Of a stretch of DNA of 32,433 nucleotides, positions 18,799 through 28,759 are shown piece after piece. The stretch comes from Anaerolineae bacterium (GTDB lineage: Bacteria > Chloroflexota > Anaerolineae > Aggregatilineales > J027). Position 1 is the first letter of the stretch. Every line of letters starts with the position of its first letter. The notes below the pieces were generated by a model. The model saw nothing but the letters and a program-made list of their open reading frames with translations, was not told where the DNA came from and made no database searches. Both the position numbers and the translations under genes were made by a program. Where the stretch lies: NCBI GenBank assembly GCA_012031655.1, contig JAAUUD010000007.1, positions 1-32,433 on the forward strand, in the 5' to 3' direction.

Positions 18799-18899
18799 TG
18801 GAATCTCGATTTGATACAGTGGTGATCGGTGTGGGGATGGCAGGCTTGACCGGTTTTTCAGCAAGTCAATTTGCATTTATACGCCACACGCTAGCCTAA
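18798..18899 (+). pseudogene. merA: 5' stub of a flavin disulfide reductase, probably mercuric reductase
   Basis: ATGA-style overlap with the merF frame; MESRFDTVVIGVGMAGLT (Rossmann GxGxAG), then homology ends (GFSASQFAFIRHTLA*). Confidence 0.55.
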
Positions 18900-18938
18900 C
18901 TTCATAGCGGTTTGCATGGGGATTTGAAACCAGAACAC

Positions 18939-18967
18939 TTGTGCTTATTTTGGTTTGCCCCTATAAT
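18939..18967 (+). promoter_or_regulatory. Candidate promoter of the reductase gene
   Basis: TTGTGC, 17-nt spacer, TATAAT (18962-18967). Confidence 0.5.
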
Positions 18968-19033
18968 GAAATTGATTGCATCATGCCATCAGCACCGCAC
19001 AACTGTGACGCACAAAGAAAGGTATAGATGTAT

Positions 19034-19564
19034 ATGGCTAAGTTCGTGTTCGGAATGAACCAGTCTCTCGACGGCTACGTTGACCATATGGCGTTTGCGC
19101 CAAGCCCTGCGCTCTTTCGCTACTTCATCGAGGAGGCTCAGGGACAGGCGGGCAGTCTCTACGGTCGCCAGATGTATGAGATCATGCAGTATTGGGATGA
19201 TGATCATGCTGAGTGGGATGCTGATGAACACGCTTTCGCGGCGGCATGGCGGAAACAGATAAAATGGGTTGCCTCGCGCACGCTGAAGTCGGTGGGTCCT
19301 AACGCTATTCTTCTTGAAGGGGATCTGGAGAGCGCTATCCGCAAGCTAAAGACCGAGCGCGACGGGGAGATCGAAGTTGCTGGGCCAAAGCTGGCGCACA
19401 GCCTCACCGAACTTGGTTTGATCGATGAGTATCGAATCTATCTCCACCCCGTCGTGCTGGGTCACGGCACGCCCTATTTCGCCGGTCCCCGTCCACCGCT
19501 CCGCCTGATGACGAATGACCCGGTTGGCGAGGATGTAATCCGGTTGGCCTACGTTCCTGCCTGA
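19034..19564 (+). CDS. Dihydrofolate reductase family (RibD C-terminal) protein
   Basis: MAKFVFGMNQSLDGYVDH, GRQMYEIMQYW, GPKLAHSLTELGLIDEYRIYLHPVVLGHGTPYF. Confidence 0.9.
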   Translation: MAKFVFGMNQSLDGYVDHMAFAPSPALFRYFIEEAQGQAGSLYGRQMYEIMQYWDDDHAEWDADEHAFAAAWRKQIKWVASRTLKSVGPNAILLEGDLESAIRKLKTERDGEIEVAGPKLAHSLTELGLIDEYRIYLHPVVLGHGTPYFAGPRPPLRLMTNDPVGEDVIRLAYVPA

Positions 19565-20013
19565 TGATCAAGCTGCTCGGATAGCCCCACGATGATGCCT
19601 TCGGGTCCACGGATGTAGGCTAGCCGATACGTGTCTTCGAACTGCATTTCACCGATGATCTCAGACCCGTGAGCCCGCATTCGCGCAACGACCTCCTCGA
19701 GGTCATCGACGACGAGCATGACGCGACGAAAGCCCAACGTATTCACCGGCGCGTCGATGGGGCCGAACCGGACAGGATTGGGCGTGTGGAACTTGTCCAG
19801 CTCGATGCCACCGTGACCGTCGGGAGGCCGCATCATGGCGAGTGTGGCCCGCACATCCGCCAGCCCGATCAGCCTCCCGATCAAAGGCCCTTCGACTGTC
19901 GCCTCGCCTTCCAGCTCCATACCGAGTTCGATGAAAAACGCCTTAGCCGCCTCAAGGTCGTCAACAACGAGGAGAACGTTGTCCATCCGTAACAAATTAC
20001 TTTTTGCGGCCAT
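19549..20013 (-). CDS. VOC family protein (glyoxalase-like)
   Basis: DNVLLVVDDLEAAKAFFIELGMELEGE...VMLVVDDLEEVVARMRAHGSEIIGE...YRLAYIRGPEGIIVGLSEQL. Confidence 0.9.
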   Translation of the reverse strand: MAAKSNLLRMDNVLLVVDDLEAAKAFFIELGMELEGEATVEGPLIGRLIGLADVRATLAMMRPPDGHGGIELDKFHTPNPVRFGPIDAPVNTLGFRRVMLVVDDLEEVVARMRAHGSEIIGEMQFEDTYRLAYIRGPEGIIVGLSEQLDHQAGT

Positions 20014-20092
20014 CTATGATCCTTTCAGGGTTGCTCGTATCTTTCCACCAGTCGTGCCGCCAATCAGTTGAACGCTAGTGGCAGCATATCAG

Positions 20093-20659
20093 TTATTTAT
20101 TGTTGGGCTGAAAGACAAGCGCGATGGATCCAAAACTCAGCAATTTGCTTTCCACAAGTTTGACCGTCGTTGGGGGCATTCCGTCCAGGAAGAATCGCCT
20201 TCCCCTTCCGCTGATGAAGGGTTGGACTAAGAACCGGTACTCATCAATCAGACCTGTTCCCATCAGCGATTGAACCAGGGTCGCGCTGCCATCAATAATG
20301 ATGTCTTTGCCTGGCTGCTGTTTTAGTTTGGTGATCTCCTCCACCACATTTCCGCTGATGATGCTGGAGTCTTCCCAAGGAGCACTCGTGAGCGTGTTCG
20401 AGACCACATATTTTTTCATGCCGTTAAGGATCGCACCCAGATCGCTGGTGGTATCCTTCGACCAGCCCGGCCAAAGCATTTCATAGGTCGTCCGCCCCAG
20501 TAGGTAGGTGTCGCCTCTCCGGTACTCTGCGGCAATGTACTCTAGCCTCTTCGCATAATCCACAGCAGACTCATCGGCAGGAGGCCACCAGAGACCCATC
20601 GTATCTGCGTCAAAGACACCATCCAGGGTAATCCACGCTTTTACCCAGAGCTTTCTCAT
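20093..20659 (-). CDS. Dihydrofolate reductase family (RibD C-terminal) protein
   Basis: MRKLWVKAWITLDGVFDADT, LLGRTTYEMLWPGW, IIIDGSATLVQSLMGTGLIDEYRFLVQPFISGRGRRFF. Confidence 0.9.
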   Translation of the reverse strand: MRKLWVKAWITLDGVFDADTMGLWWPPADESAVDYAKRLEYIAAEYRRGDTYLLGRTTYEMLWPGWSKDTTSDLGAILNGMKKYVVSNTLTSAPWEDSSIISGNVVEEITKLKQQPGKDIIIDGSATLVQSLMGTGLIDEYRFLVQPFISGRGRRFFLDGMPPTTVKLVESKLLSFGSIALVFQPNNK

Positions 20660-20759
20660 GTGAGTTCTTCTGGCCTTTCTTGGACTATCATACTTTAACA
20701 ACCTGTCCAATTTCAGGGGTTCAGTACAGGGCTAGGGTCTCGGGCGATGGCGGCTGGGG

Positions 20760-21239
20760 TTATTCTTCGGGCGGGGGGGGGTCCGCTTGCGCCTCCGGGG
20801 GCGGTTCTGCCGGGGTCTGGGCCAGCTTTTTGAGCGTGCGCCGCACGGTCTCATCGCTGATGTACGGCACCACCTGCATTTCGATCAGTTTATCGGCCAG
20901 CAGTTGATAGGTCCAGCGCGGGCGGCCTTCCGGGGCGGGGCTGCTGGCCAGCGCCAGCAGCGCGGCTTCCTGTTCTGCGTTCAACATCCGCTGGCTACCG
21001 TAGCGCTGGCGGTCTTCCAGGCGTTTGGTTTTGGCCCAGCGTTCGCGCGTGGTGGCCACGGTCAGCGGATCGCAACCCAGCAGCAAACAAATCTCCCTGT
21101 CCGAAAGCCCGTCCTCGCTCCAGAGCAAAATTCGCGCCCGGCGGACGATGTGCGCCGGGCGCTCGCCTGCCTGCACAATCTCATGCAGCTGGTTACGTTC
21201 GGCCTGGGTCAGGCGCACCGGAAATTTTTGCTGCCCCAT
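20760..21239 (-). pseudogene. IS630-type transposase N-terminal HTH remnant
   Basis: MGQQKFPVRLTQAERNQLHEIVQAGERPAHIVRRARILLWSEDGLSDREICLLLGCDPLTVATTRERW...YISDETVRRTLKKL; no DDE domain follows. Confidence 0.65.
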
Positions 21240-21449
21240 GGCATCCCTCTTTCGCGGTTTTTGGGTGTGGCCGGCTGCTCCCAGGGGAGCCCCTGCGCTT
21301 TTCGAGACTATACAGGATTTTGCCGGGACCTGCCAGGTGACCCTGGCATAGACCGACCGAGGGTGAGGACCTGCGCGGTGCCCCGGGCTGGCGCAATTTC
21401 CGCCACTCGGTGACTCGAGATTGGGGCGCGGCTCCGCTACAATAGGGTT

Positions 21450-24143
21450 ATGCCCGCACCGATCCTGACCACCAAGCTGCACCTGCCGCCCGCGCGCTCC
21501 GCAGGGTCCAGCGACCGCGCCTGCTGGCGCAGTTGCAAAGCGGCCTCCAGCGCAAACTCACCCTGATCTCTGCCCCGGCGGGCTCCGGCAAAACGACCCT
21601 GCTCAGCGCCTGGTTGGCGCAGTGTGCCTGCCCGGTTGCCTGGCTCTCGCTGGATGAGCGCGACGGCGACCCCTTGCGCTTTGTGGCCTATTGTGTGGCC
21701 GCCCTCCAGACCATTGACCCCGAGATTGGCCAGGTGATTACGCAGGCCAGCGGGAGCAGCCAGCCGCCCCCCGCTGGAGGCACTCCTGACGGCGCTCCTG
21801 AACGACCTGGCCGCGTTGCCTGGCGATTGCCTGCTGGTGCTGGATGATTATCACAGCCTGGAATCGCCAGCGGTGGACCAGGCCCTGGCGTTTATGCTGG
21901 ACCACCTGCCGCCGCAATTGCACCTGGTGATTGCCACGCGCGAGAATCCGCAATTGCCGCTGGCCCGGTTGCGCGCACGCGGCCACCTCACCGAACTTCG
22001 CGCCGCTGATCTGCGCTTTACGCCGCAGGAGGCCGCCGAGTTCCTGAACCGGGTGATGGGCCTGGCGCTGGCTCCCGAAGATGTGGCCGCGCTGGAAAGC
22101 CGCACCGAAGGGTGGATCGCCGGGTTGCAGCTTGCCGCACTCTCGTTACAGGGCCGGGCAGACCGCGCCGAGTTTATCCGGGCGTTTACAGGCAGCCATC
22201 GCTTTGTGCTGGATTATCTGGTGGAAGAAGTGCTGGCGCGCCAACCGCAGCCGGTGCGCGATTTTCTGCTGAAAACTGCCATCCTGGGCCGCCTGAACGG
22301 CGACCTGTGCGATGCGGTGCTGCAACAGCCGGGCAGCCAGGCCATGCTCGAGGCCCTGGAGCAGGGGAACTTGTTCCTGGTGGCGCTGGATGATAAGCGC
22401 CACTGGTACCGCTATCATCATCTGTTTGGGGCGGCGCTGCATAACGACCTTCAGCGCCAGCACCCCGCCGCCCTGCACGCGCTGCACTTGCGGGCCAGTC
22501 GGTGGTTTGCGCAGCACGACCTGCCATACGAGGCCATTCATCATGCCCTGGCCGCGCCGGATTTTGAACACGCCGCTGACCTGCTGGAACGGGTGTGGCT
22601 GGGCATGGATGAGTTCTACCAGACGCCGACCTGGCTGGCCTGGGCCAGGGCCCTGCCAGAGCAGGTGATCCTGAACCGGCCCATTTTGTGCCTGGGCTAT
22701 GGGCGTAGCCTGGCCTACGCCGGGCAACTGGAGCTGGCTGACGCATGGTTGCGGGTTGCAGAGCGCTGGCTACACGCCCCAGAGGGCGACCAGGCCACAA
22801 TGCGCGTGGCCGAAGCACGGCTTTTTGCGTGGCTACCGGCCATGCTGCAATGCTCCTGGACCTACAACGCCCTGGCGCGGGGCGATATCCCAGCGACCCT
22901 GGCGCACGCCCAACATGCGCTGCGGGTGTGGCCGAAGACGACGTGCTGAGCAACATTCAGGCGCAGGCGCTTTCTGGCCTGGCCTACTGGACCCAGGCGA
23001 CCTGCCGCCGCGAACCAGACCTTCAGCACGTTCCTGGAGCGAATGCCGCGCCTGGGGCGTGTTTCGGATTCAGTAGAGCTGGTTTTCATCGTCGCGGACA
23101 TTCGCAGCACGCTGGGGCAGCTCCACGCCGCATACCAGGCCTATCAGAATGCCTTTCGCTTGCTAGCGGACCTGGGCAACCCGGTGGTGATGGGCCTGGA
23201 GGACCTGCACCGGGGCGTGAGCGACCTCTACCGCGAGTGGAACCGCCTGGACCAGGCCGAAGATCATCTGCTGGCGGCGGAAGAACTCAGCGACCAATTG
23301 ATCCTCATGCCCGATTGGCGGCACCGCCTGAGCGTCTCGTGGGCGCGGCTCAAGATGACGCAAGGCGACCTGGAGGCGGCCCTGGGCTGGCTGGACCACG
23401 CCGAACAACACTACATGCGAACGCCTTTGCCAGTGCTGCGTTCTTTTGAAGCGTGGCGGGCGCGGGTCTGGATGCGGCAGGGTGCGCTGGATGCGGCCCA
23501 GGATTGGGTTGCCCGGCATGGCCTGACCGACGCGGGCGAAATCACCTACCGGCGCGAGTTTGACCTGATCACACTGGCTCGCTTGTGGTTGGCGCGGGGG
23601 ATTGCTGACCCCGGGGAGGCCGCCTGGTCCCGGTTGCACGCGCTACTGGCGCGCCTGTTGCACGCTGCGCAGGCAGGCGGCAGGCTGGGCAGTGCCATAG
23701 AAATCCTGGTTATGAGGGCGCTGGCGCAGGTGGCCGAAGGCGACCCCCCTGGCGCGCTGGAACCCTTGCGGCAGGCCCTCGACCTGGCGGAGCCCTCTGG
23801 TTACCTGCGCCTGTTTGTGGATGAGGGGCTGCCTATGCAAATGCTGCTGGGCGAGGCTGTCAAACAAGGGCGTGCTACGGCCTATATGCGCCGCTTGCTG
23901 GCGGCCTTTAGCGCCGCCCCGGACCAACCAGGCGCCCCGCAACCGCTCAGCGAACCCCTCACCGAGCGCGAGCTGGAAGTGCTCCGCCTGTTGGCCACGG
24001 ACCAGAGCGGGCCAGAAATCGCCCGCCATCTGATCATCTCTCTGAGCACACTCCGCACCCACATCCGCAACATCTATGGCAAGCTGGGCGTCAACAGTCG
24101 GCGCGCGGCGGTGCGGCGCACCAGCGAACTCACCCTGCGCTGA
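21450..24143 (+). CDS. LuxR-family (MalT/LAL-type) ATP-binding transcriptional regulator (several frameshifts)
   Basis: MPAPILTTKLHLPPAR start, Walker A SAPAGSGKTTLLSAWL, LLVLDDYH, TPR-like region, C-terminal LTERELEVLRLLATDQSGPEIARHLIISLSTLRTHIRNIYGKLGVNSRRAAV. Pieces are in ORFs 21533, 21816, 22745 and 23043. Confidence 0.9.
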
Positions 24144-24170
24144 GCGACCCCTCGGCCCTGCCTCCGGTAA

Positions 24171-24189
24171 ATCATCACCAGATCATCAC
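24171..24189 (+). repeat. Tandem 8-bp direct repeat, candidate regulator-binding site
   Basis: ATCATCAC-cag-ATCATCAC (11-bp period), upstream of the small ORF/MDR operon. Confidence 0.5.
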
Positions 24190-24285
24190 ATCGGATGACG
24201 ACGGTAGGCCCTGCCTGGGCGTATCCTGAAGGCATATCAAACGCCGCGCAGCTGCGCGCTCTGAAGGATGACCGGAAGGTGACGC

Positions 24286-24528
24286 ATGAACGCTAGCCCG
24301 CTATCAGCAGCCTATCGCATCCGCGTGCAGGGCCACCTTGGCGCGTCCACAGCGGCCCGCTTCCCCGGGATGGCCATCTGTTTCATCGCAAACGGCCAGA
24401 CAGACCTCACCGGGACGCTGGCGGACCAGGCCGCTCTGCATGGCGTGCTGCGGACGATCCGAGATTGTGGGCTGGAGCTGCTGTCCGTTAATCGCCTTGA
24501 ACCCAACGAAGCGCAAGAAGGAGCATAA
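24286..24528 (+). CDS. Small conserved-looking hypothetical protein (80 aa)
   Basis: ORF with near-overlap to the following MDR gene (4-nt gap). Confidence 0.55.
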   Translation: MNASPLSAAYRIRVQGHLGASTAARFPGMAICFIANGQTDLTGTLADQAALHGVLRTIRDCGLELLSVNRLEPNEAQEGA

Positions 24529-24532
24529 CCCC

Positions 24533-25513
24533 ATGAATCAAGCCAAGATGCAGGCGGTGGTCTACACCCAATATGGCCCGCCGGAGGTGCTAAAGCTGCA
24601 AACGGTGCCCATTCCCACCCCCAAGGATGACGAGGTGCTGATCAAGGTCCACGCGGCCACCGTGACCGCTGGCGATGTGAACCTGCGTGGCTTTACCTTT
24701 GTGCCGGATGACATGAAGCTGCTGCCGCGCCTGGCTTTCGGTTTACGCAGGCCCCGCCAGCCCATCCTGGGCACCGAGGTCGCCGGGGAGGTGGTGGCGG
24801 TTGGCCAGGCTGTGCAACGCTTTGCCGTGGGGGATGCCGTTTTTGGCATTGGGTCGTCGCGCCTGGGGGCCTATGCCGAATATGTCACCCGCAAAGCCAC
24901 GGGCGCGCTGGCAACAATCCCGGCGGGCCTGAGCTACACCGAGGCCGCCGCCGTGCCCTTTGGTGCCAGTACTGCGTTGTATTTCCTCCAGCAGCGCGCC
25001 AACGTCCAACCTGGGCAGCAGGTGCTGGTCAACGGCGCTTCGGGCGGGGTGGGGAGCTACGCGGTGCAGATTGCGAAAGCGCTGGGCGCGGAGGTGACCG
25101 CCGTTTGCAGCACGCATAACCTGGACCTGGTGCGTGGCCTGGGTGCCGACCACGTTATCGACTACACCCACGAGGACTTTACGCAGCGCACGGCCACCTA
25201 CGACATCATCCTGGACACAGTGATGGGCGCGCTGCGCTTTGCCGACTGCAAAAATGCCCTCAGGCCAGGTGGGCGCTATCTGGCGGTGGCAGGCGGCCTG
25301 CGCGAGATGCTGCAATCGGTCTGGAACAAGCAGGTGGTTACGGGTACACCCAGGGAAGACGCGGCAGGCATGGCGGCCCTGCAAGCGATGTTACAAACCG
25401 GGCAGATTAAGCCCCTGATTGACCGCTGCTATCCGCTGGCCGAAACCGCCGAAGCGCACCGCTATGTAGAGACGCGACGCAAACGTGGCAGCGTGGTGAT
25501 CAACGTCACCTGA
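24533..25513 (+). CDS. NAD(P)-dependent MDR / quinone-oxidoreductase-like protein
   Basis: MQAVVYTQYGPPEVLKLQTVPIPTPKDDEVLIKVHAATV, GTEVAGEVVAVG, VLVNGASGGVGSYAVQIAKALGAEVTAV. AAGAAGGAG upstream. Confidence 0.9.
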   Translation: MNQAKMQAVVYTQYGPPEVLKLQTVPIPTPKDDEVLIKVHAATVTAGDVNLRGFTFVPDDMKLLPRLAFGLRRPRQPILGTEVAGEVVAVGQAVQRFAVGDAVFGIGSSRLGAYAEYVTRKATGALATIPAGLSYTEAAAVPFGASTALYFLQQRANVQPGQQVLVNGASGGVGSYAVQIAKALGAEVTAVCSTHNLDLVRGLGADHVIDYTHEDFTQRTATYDIILDTVMGALRFADCKNALRPGGRYLAVAGGLREMLQSVWNKQVVTGTPREDAAGMAALQAMLQTGQIKPLIDRCYPLAETAEAHRYVETRRKRGSVVINVT

Positions 25514-25532
25514 AGCGGCCAGGGGAAGCGCA

Positions 25533-25556
25533 GACGGCCCCAGGGTTGGGGCCGTC
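25533..25556. terminator. Bidirectional-type terminator hairpin between convergent genes
   Basis: GACGGCCCCA-GGGT-TGGGGCCGTC, 10-bp perfect stem, between the MDR (+) and VOC (-) genes. Confidence 0.7.
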
Positions 25557-25584
25557 CGCTTTGGTGCGCTGCTCTGCGGCGCTG

Positions 25585-26057
25585 TTAAGCCTGGTTGTAG
25601 GCGTGCTGCAGGGCGTCCACTTCAATCTTTTGCATTTGCAGCATGGCTTGCATCACGGCCTGGGCGCGGGCGGGGTCTGGGTCGCTCAGCAGTTCGCCCA
25701 GCGCACGCGGCACAATCTGCCAGGAGAGGCCAAAGCGGTCCTTCAGCCAGCCACATTGGCTGGGTTCGCCGCCCTCAGTGAGTTGCTCCCACAGGTGGTC
25801 GACCTCGGCCTGGTCTTCGCAGTGCACATACAGGGAAAACGCTTCGGTGGGGCGGAACTGTGGCCCGCCATTGAGCAGCATCAAGGGCTGGCCAGCCAGC
25901 TCAAGGACGGCCATGAACAGGCTGCCCTCGGGGCAGGGCCACCGGGGCCGTGCCGGTCCATGTTCAAGACCCGAGAATCCGGGAAGATGCGCGTGTAGAA
26001 CTCGACGGCGGCTTCGGCGTTGTCATCAAACCAGAGAAAGGGCGTAATCTTTTGCAT
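25585..26057 (-). CDS. VOC/PhnB-like (3-demethylubiquinone methyltransferase-like) protein (one frameshift)
   Basis: MQKITPFLWFDDNAEAAVEFYTRIFPDSRVLNMDRHGPGGPAP[E]GSLFMAVLELAGQPLMLLNGGPQFRPTEAFSLYVHCEDQAEVDHLWEQLTEGGEPSQCGWLKDRFGLSWQIVP. Confidence 0.9.
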
Positions 26058-26202
26058 GGGGCCTCCTGGCTGTGTGCTGTGGATCGTCACATGCTCTTAT
26101 AATAGATCAAATGTACAATTCTGGCAAGCACTTTTGTTCTATCAGCTGGCGACGGCGCCTGGAGTTTCCGCGCGCTTCAGGGGGATGCAGCAGGGGTCAG
26201 GG

Positions 26203-27530
26203 CTACTGGGGGAGTTCCAGGGCCGAGGCTACGGCCTGGAATTCCCCGGTGTAGCGGGTTTCCCACGCCAGGCGCGGGCGCAGGATGTCAACCAGATTGT
26301 GGCCATAGTCGCCGCGTACCGAGGTGCCCAGCCCTTTATCAATCGCGCGCAGGGCCAGGGCGTCTTCAATGATGGCCATCGAGCGCTTTTTGCCCCCCAG
26401 AGAGGTCGCCAATTGGACGGTTACGGTATAGCTGTTCTCTGAAAAAAGGTGGGCTGGGATGGTCACGCTGGCGTAGTATAAGCCGGTTTCTGTGTAGGTT
26501 GTCTCTGTCGGTTCCAGGCTATTGAAGGCACACACCCCCTGCGTATACACGGACACCAGGCAGCGAAAGCGGGCGCTCGGCTTCAGCACCACGAACCCCA
26601 GACGAATGCAGACCGATTCTTCTACATTGACCGCTTTAACAGGGTTGCCCTCTGCATTGAGCGCCTCAACCGAAATCAGGCGAACTTCATCGTTGCCGGG
26701 GGCGCGTTCCAGGTCGCTCCAATCGAAGTGCTCTTTGGTGAGCAGCGATGCGCTGGTGTATTCGCCCACCACTGGTCGGTGGAGGCATCCATGCGTAGCC
26801 GCCCATGGTCCAACCAGATGCTGCGCGGGCACAGACGGGTGGTCGCCGCCAGATTGTGCGAGACAAAGAGCACGGTCCGGCCTTCTTCCTGGGTCAGGTC
26901 TTGCATTTTGCCCAGGCACTTTTGCTGAAAAGCCAGGTCTCCCACCGAAAGCACCTCATCCACCAGCAGGATTTCGGCCCGCAAATGGGCCGCCACTGCA
27001 AAACCCAGGCGCACCCGCATCCCGCTGGAATAGCGCTTGACGGGGGTATCGATGTAATCATCTGGAACGCCGGAAAAAGCCACAATCGCATCAAAGCTTT
27101 CACGGATTTCCTGGGTGGTCATGCCCAGGATGCTGCCATTCAGATAGACATTCTCGCGCCCGGTGAGTTCGGGGTGAAAGCCGGTGCCCACCTCAATGAG
27201 CGAAGCCATGCGCCCCCGCCCCCGTACCACGCCCTCTGTGGGTTCGGTAATGCGCGAGAGGATCTTGAGCAAGGTGCTCTTCCCGGCGCCATTGTGCCCG
27301 ATGATGCCCACCACCTCGCCCGGATGCACGGTGAACGAGATATCACGCAAGGCCCAGAATTCGCGGCTGGCATAGGACGGCAACTGATATTTAAGCAAGG
27401 AACGGGTGCGCTGGAGCGGCGCGCGGAGCATATCCATCATCATCTGGCGTGCGGACTGCTGTTGGTTCTGGACTTCGCCTGTGTAGTAGCGCTTGCTGAC
27501 CCCTTCAACCACCAGTGATGGTCTGCTCAT
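26203..27530 (-). CDS. Polysaccharide ABC transporter ATP-binding protein with Wzt-like C-terminal domain (one frameshift)
   Basis: GIIGHNGAGKSTLLKILSRITEPTEG, RYSSGMRVRLGFAVAAHL, EILLVDEVLSVGD, VLFVSHN; C-terminal beta-rich domain. G missing near 26775 restores ASTDQVVGEYTSASLLTKEHFDWSD. Confidence 0.9.
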
Positions 27531-27696
27531 TAAGCCTTTTCCTTACTCCTGTGTATGGGCGGTGCTTGCCAGGTAACGGAACAAAAGTTGTACTTCCCTG
27601 GGGTCAGAACAGTGCATCCAGGCAAGCCGATGGAGGTGCTTTATGATGCTCAAGCTATGCAGGCCATGCGACAATTGTGATTAACGATTTTCCTGC

Positions 27697-27719
27697 ACTG
27701 TACTTCAAATATGTACAGT
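27697..27719. promoter_or_regulatory. Inverted repeat overlapping the -35 of the Wzm-like gene
   Basis: ACTGTAC-TTCAAATAT-GTACAGT; TATAAT at 27735-27740, 17 nt after TGTACA (27712-27717). Confidence 0.6.
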
Positions 27720-27794
27720 CCAATGCGCCTAGTCTATAATCGCAGTTTGCTTCTGTCAATTCAAAAAGGTTGATGCAGGGTGGCCGCTCCCGGT

Positions 27795-28633
27795 ATGGCA
27801 AGTTCACAGACAACCCATGACGAATGGGTGATCCAGGCCCATCACGGCTGGCGGGGCCTGAACCTGGGCGAAGTCTGGCGCTATCGTCACATGGTCTACC
27901 TGCTGATGTGGCGCAACATTACTGTAGGCTATAAGCAGTCCATCCTGGGGCCGTTCTGGCTCATCATCAACAACATCTTTCTGGTGGTGGTTAACACCCT
28001 CATCTTTGGCGTGATTGCGGACATCGACACGGGCGAGGTCGCCTATCCGCTGTTTAACTTCATCGGCATCATCCCCATGACCCTCTTCACCAGCTTACTG
28101 GGGAGTTCCACCGCCAGCGCACTGAACAACCGGGCCTTCATCGAGAAAATCTACGTGCCGCGCCTGGCCTTCCCCATCATTGGCATGTCCGGCGGCTTGA
28201 TGGGTCTGTTTTCTCTAGCCTGCTGCTGCCTTTTATGCTGGTTTTCTACGAGCACCCGCTGAGCTGGCGCATCGTGACCCTGCCCTTTTTTCTGCTGATT
28301 GCCATGAGCACCGGCATGGGGGTGGGGATGTGGTTTGCGCCCTTGCAGGTGCGCTTTCGGGATATGGGGCAGGTGGTTGGTTACATCAGCCGCATCTGGT
28401 ATTACATGACGCCCGTCATTTACCCCCGCTCGGCGTTGCCCCAACCGCTGGACCAGATCATCCTGTTTAACCCCATCACCACGGTGGTGGAGGGCTTCCG
28501 CTGGGCCTTGGTGGACGGGCAGCCACCGTCGGTTCCCATGCTGGTCCTAAGCATGGTGATCAGCTTTGGGCTGTTGCTGACTGGCGCCCTGTACTTTCGG
28601 CGCCACGAAGCCACCTTTGCGGACCTGGCCTAG
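27795..28633 (+). CDS. ABC-2 type polysaccharide export permease (Wzm-like, one frameshift)
   Basis: YLLMWRNITVGYKQSILGPFWLIINNIF, FIEKIYVPRLAFPI, VRFRDMGQVVGYISRIWYYMTPVIYPRSALP. T missing near 28209 gives MGLFFSSLLLPFMLVFYEHP. Confidence 0.9.
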
Positions 28634-28759
28634 CTCGCGCGCTGGTTGGCTAGCTTGTGGGCAGAAGAGCCAACCCCAGGGCTGTCTCCCCAAGCAGGCG
28701 CCAGCTCCGCTTCGATGGCCACCATCGGCCCGACGAACATCAGCGCCACGGCGATCACG

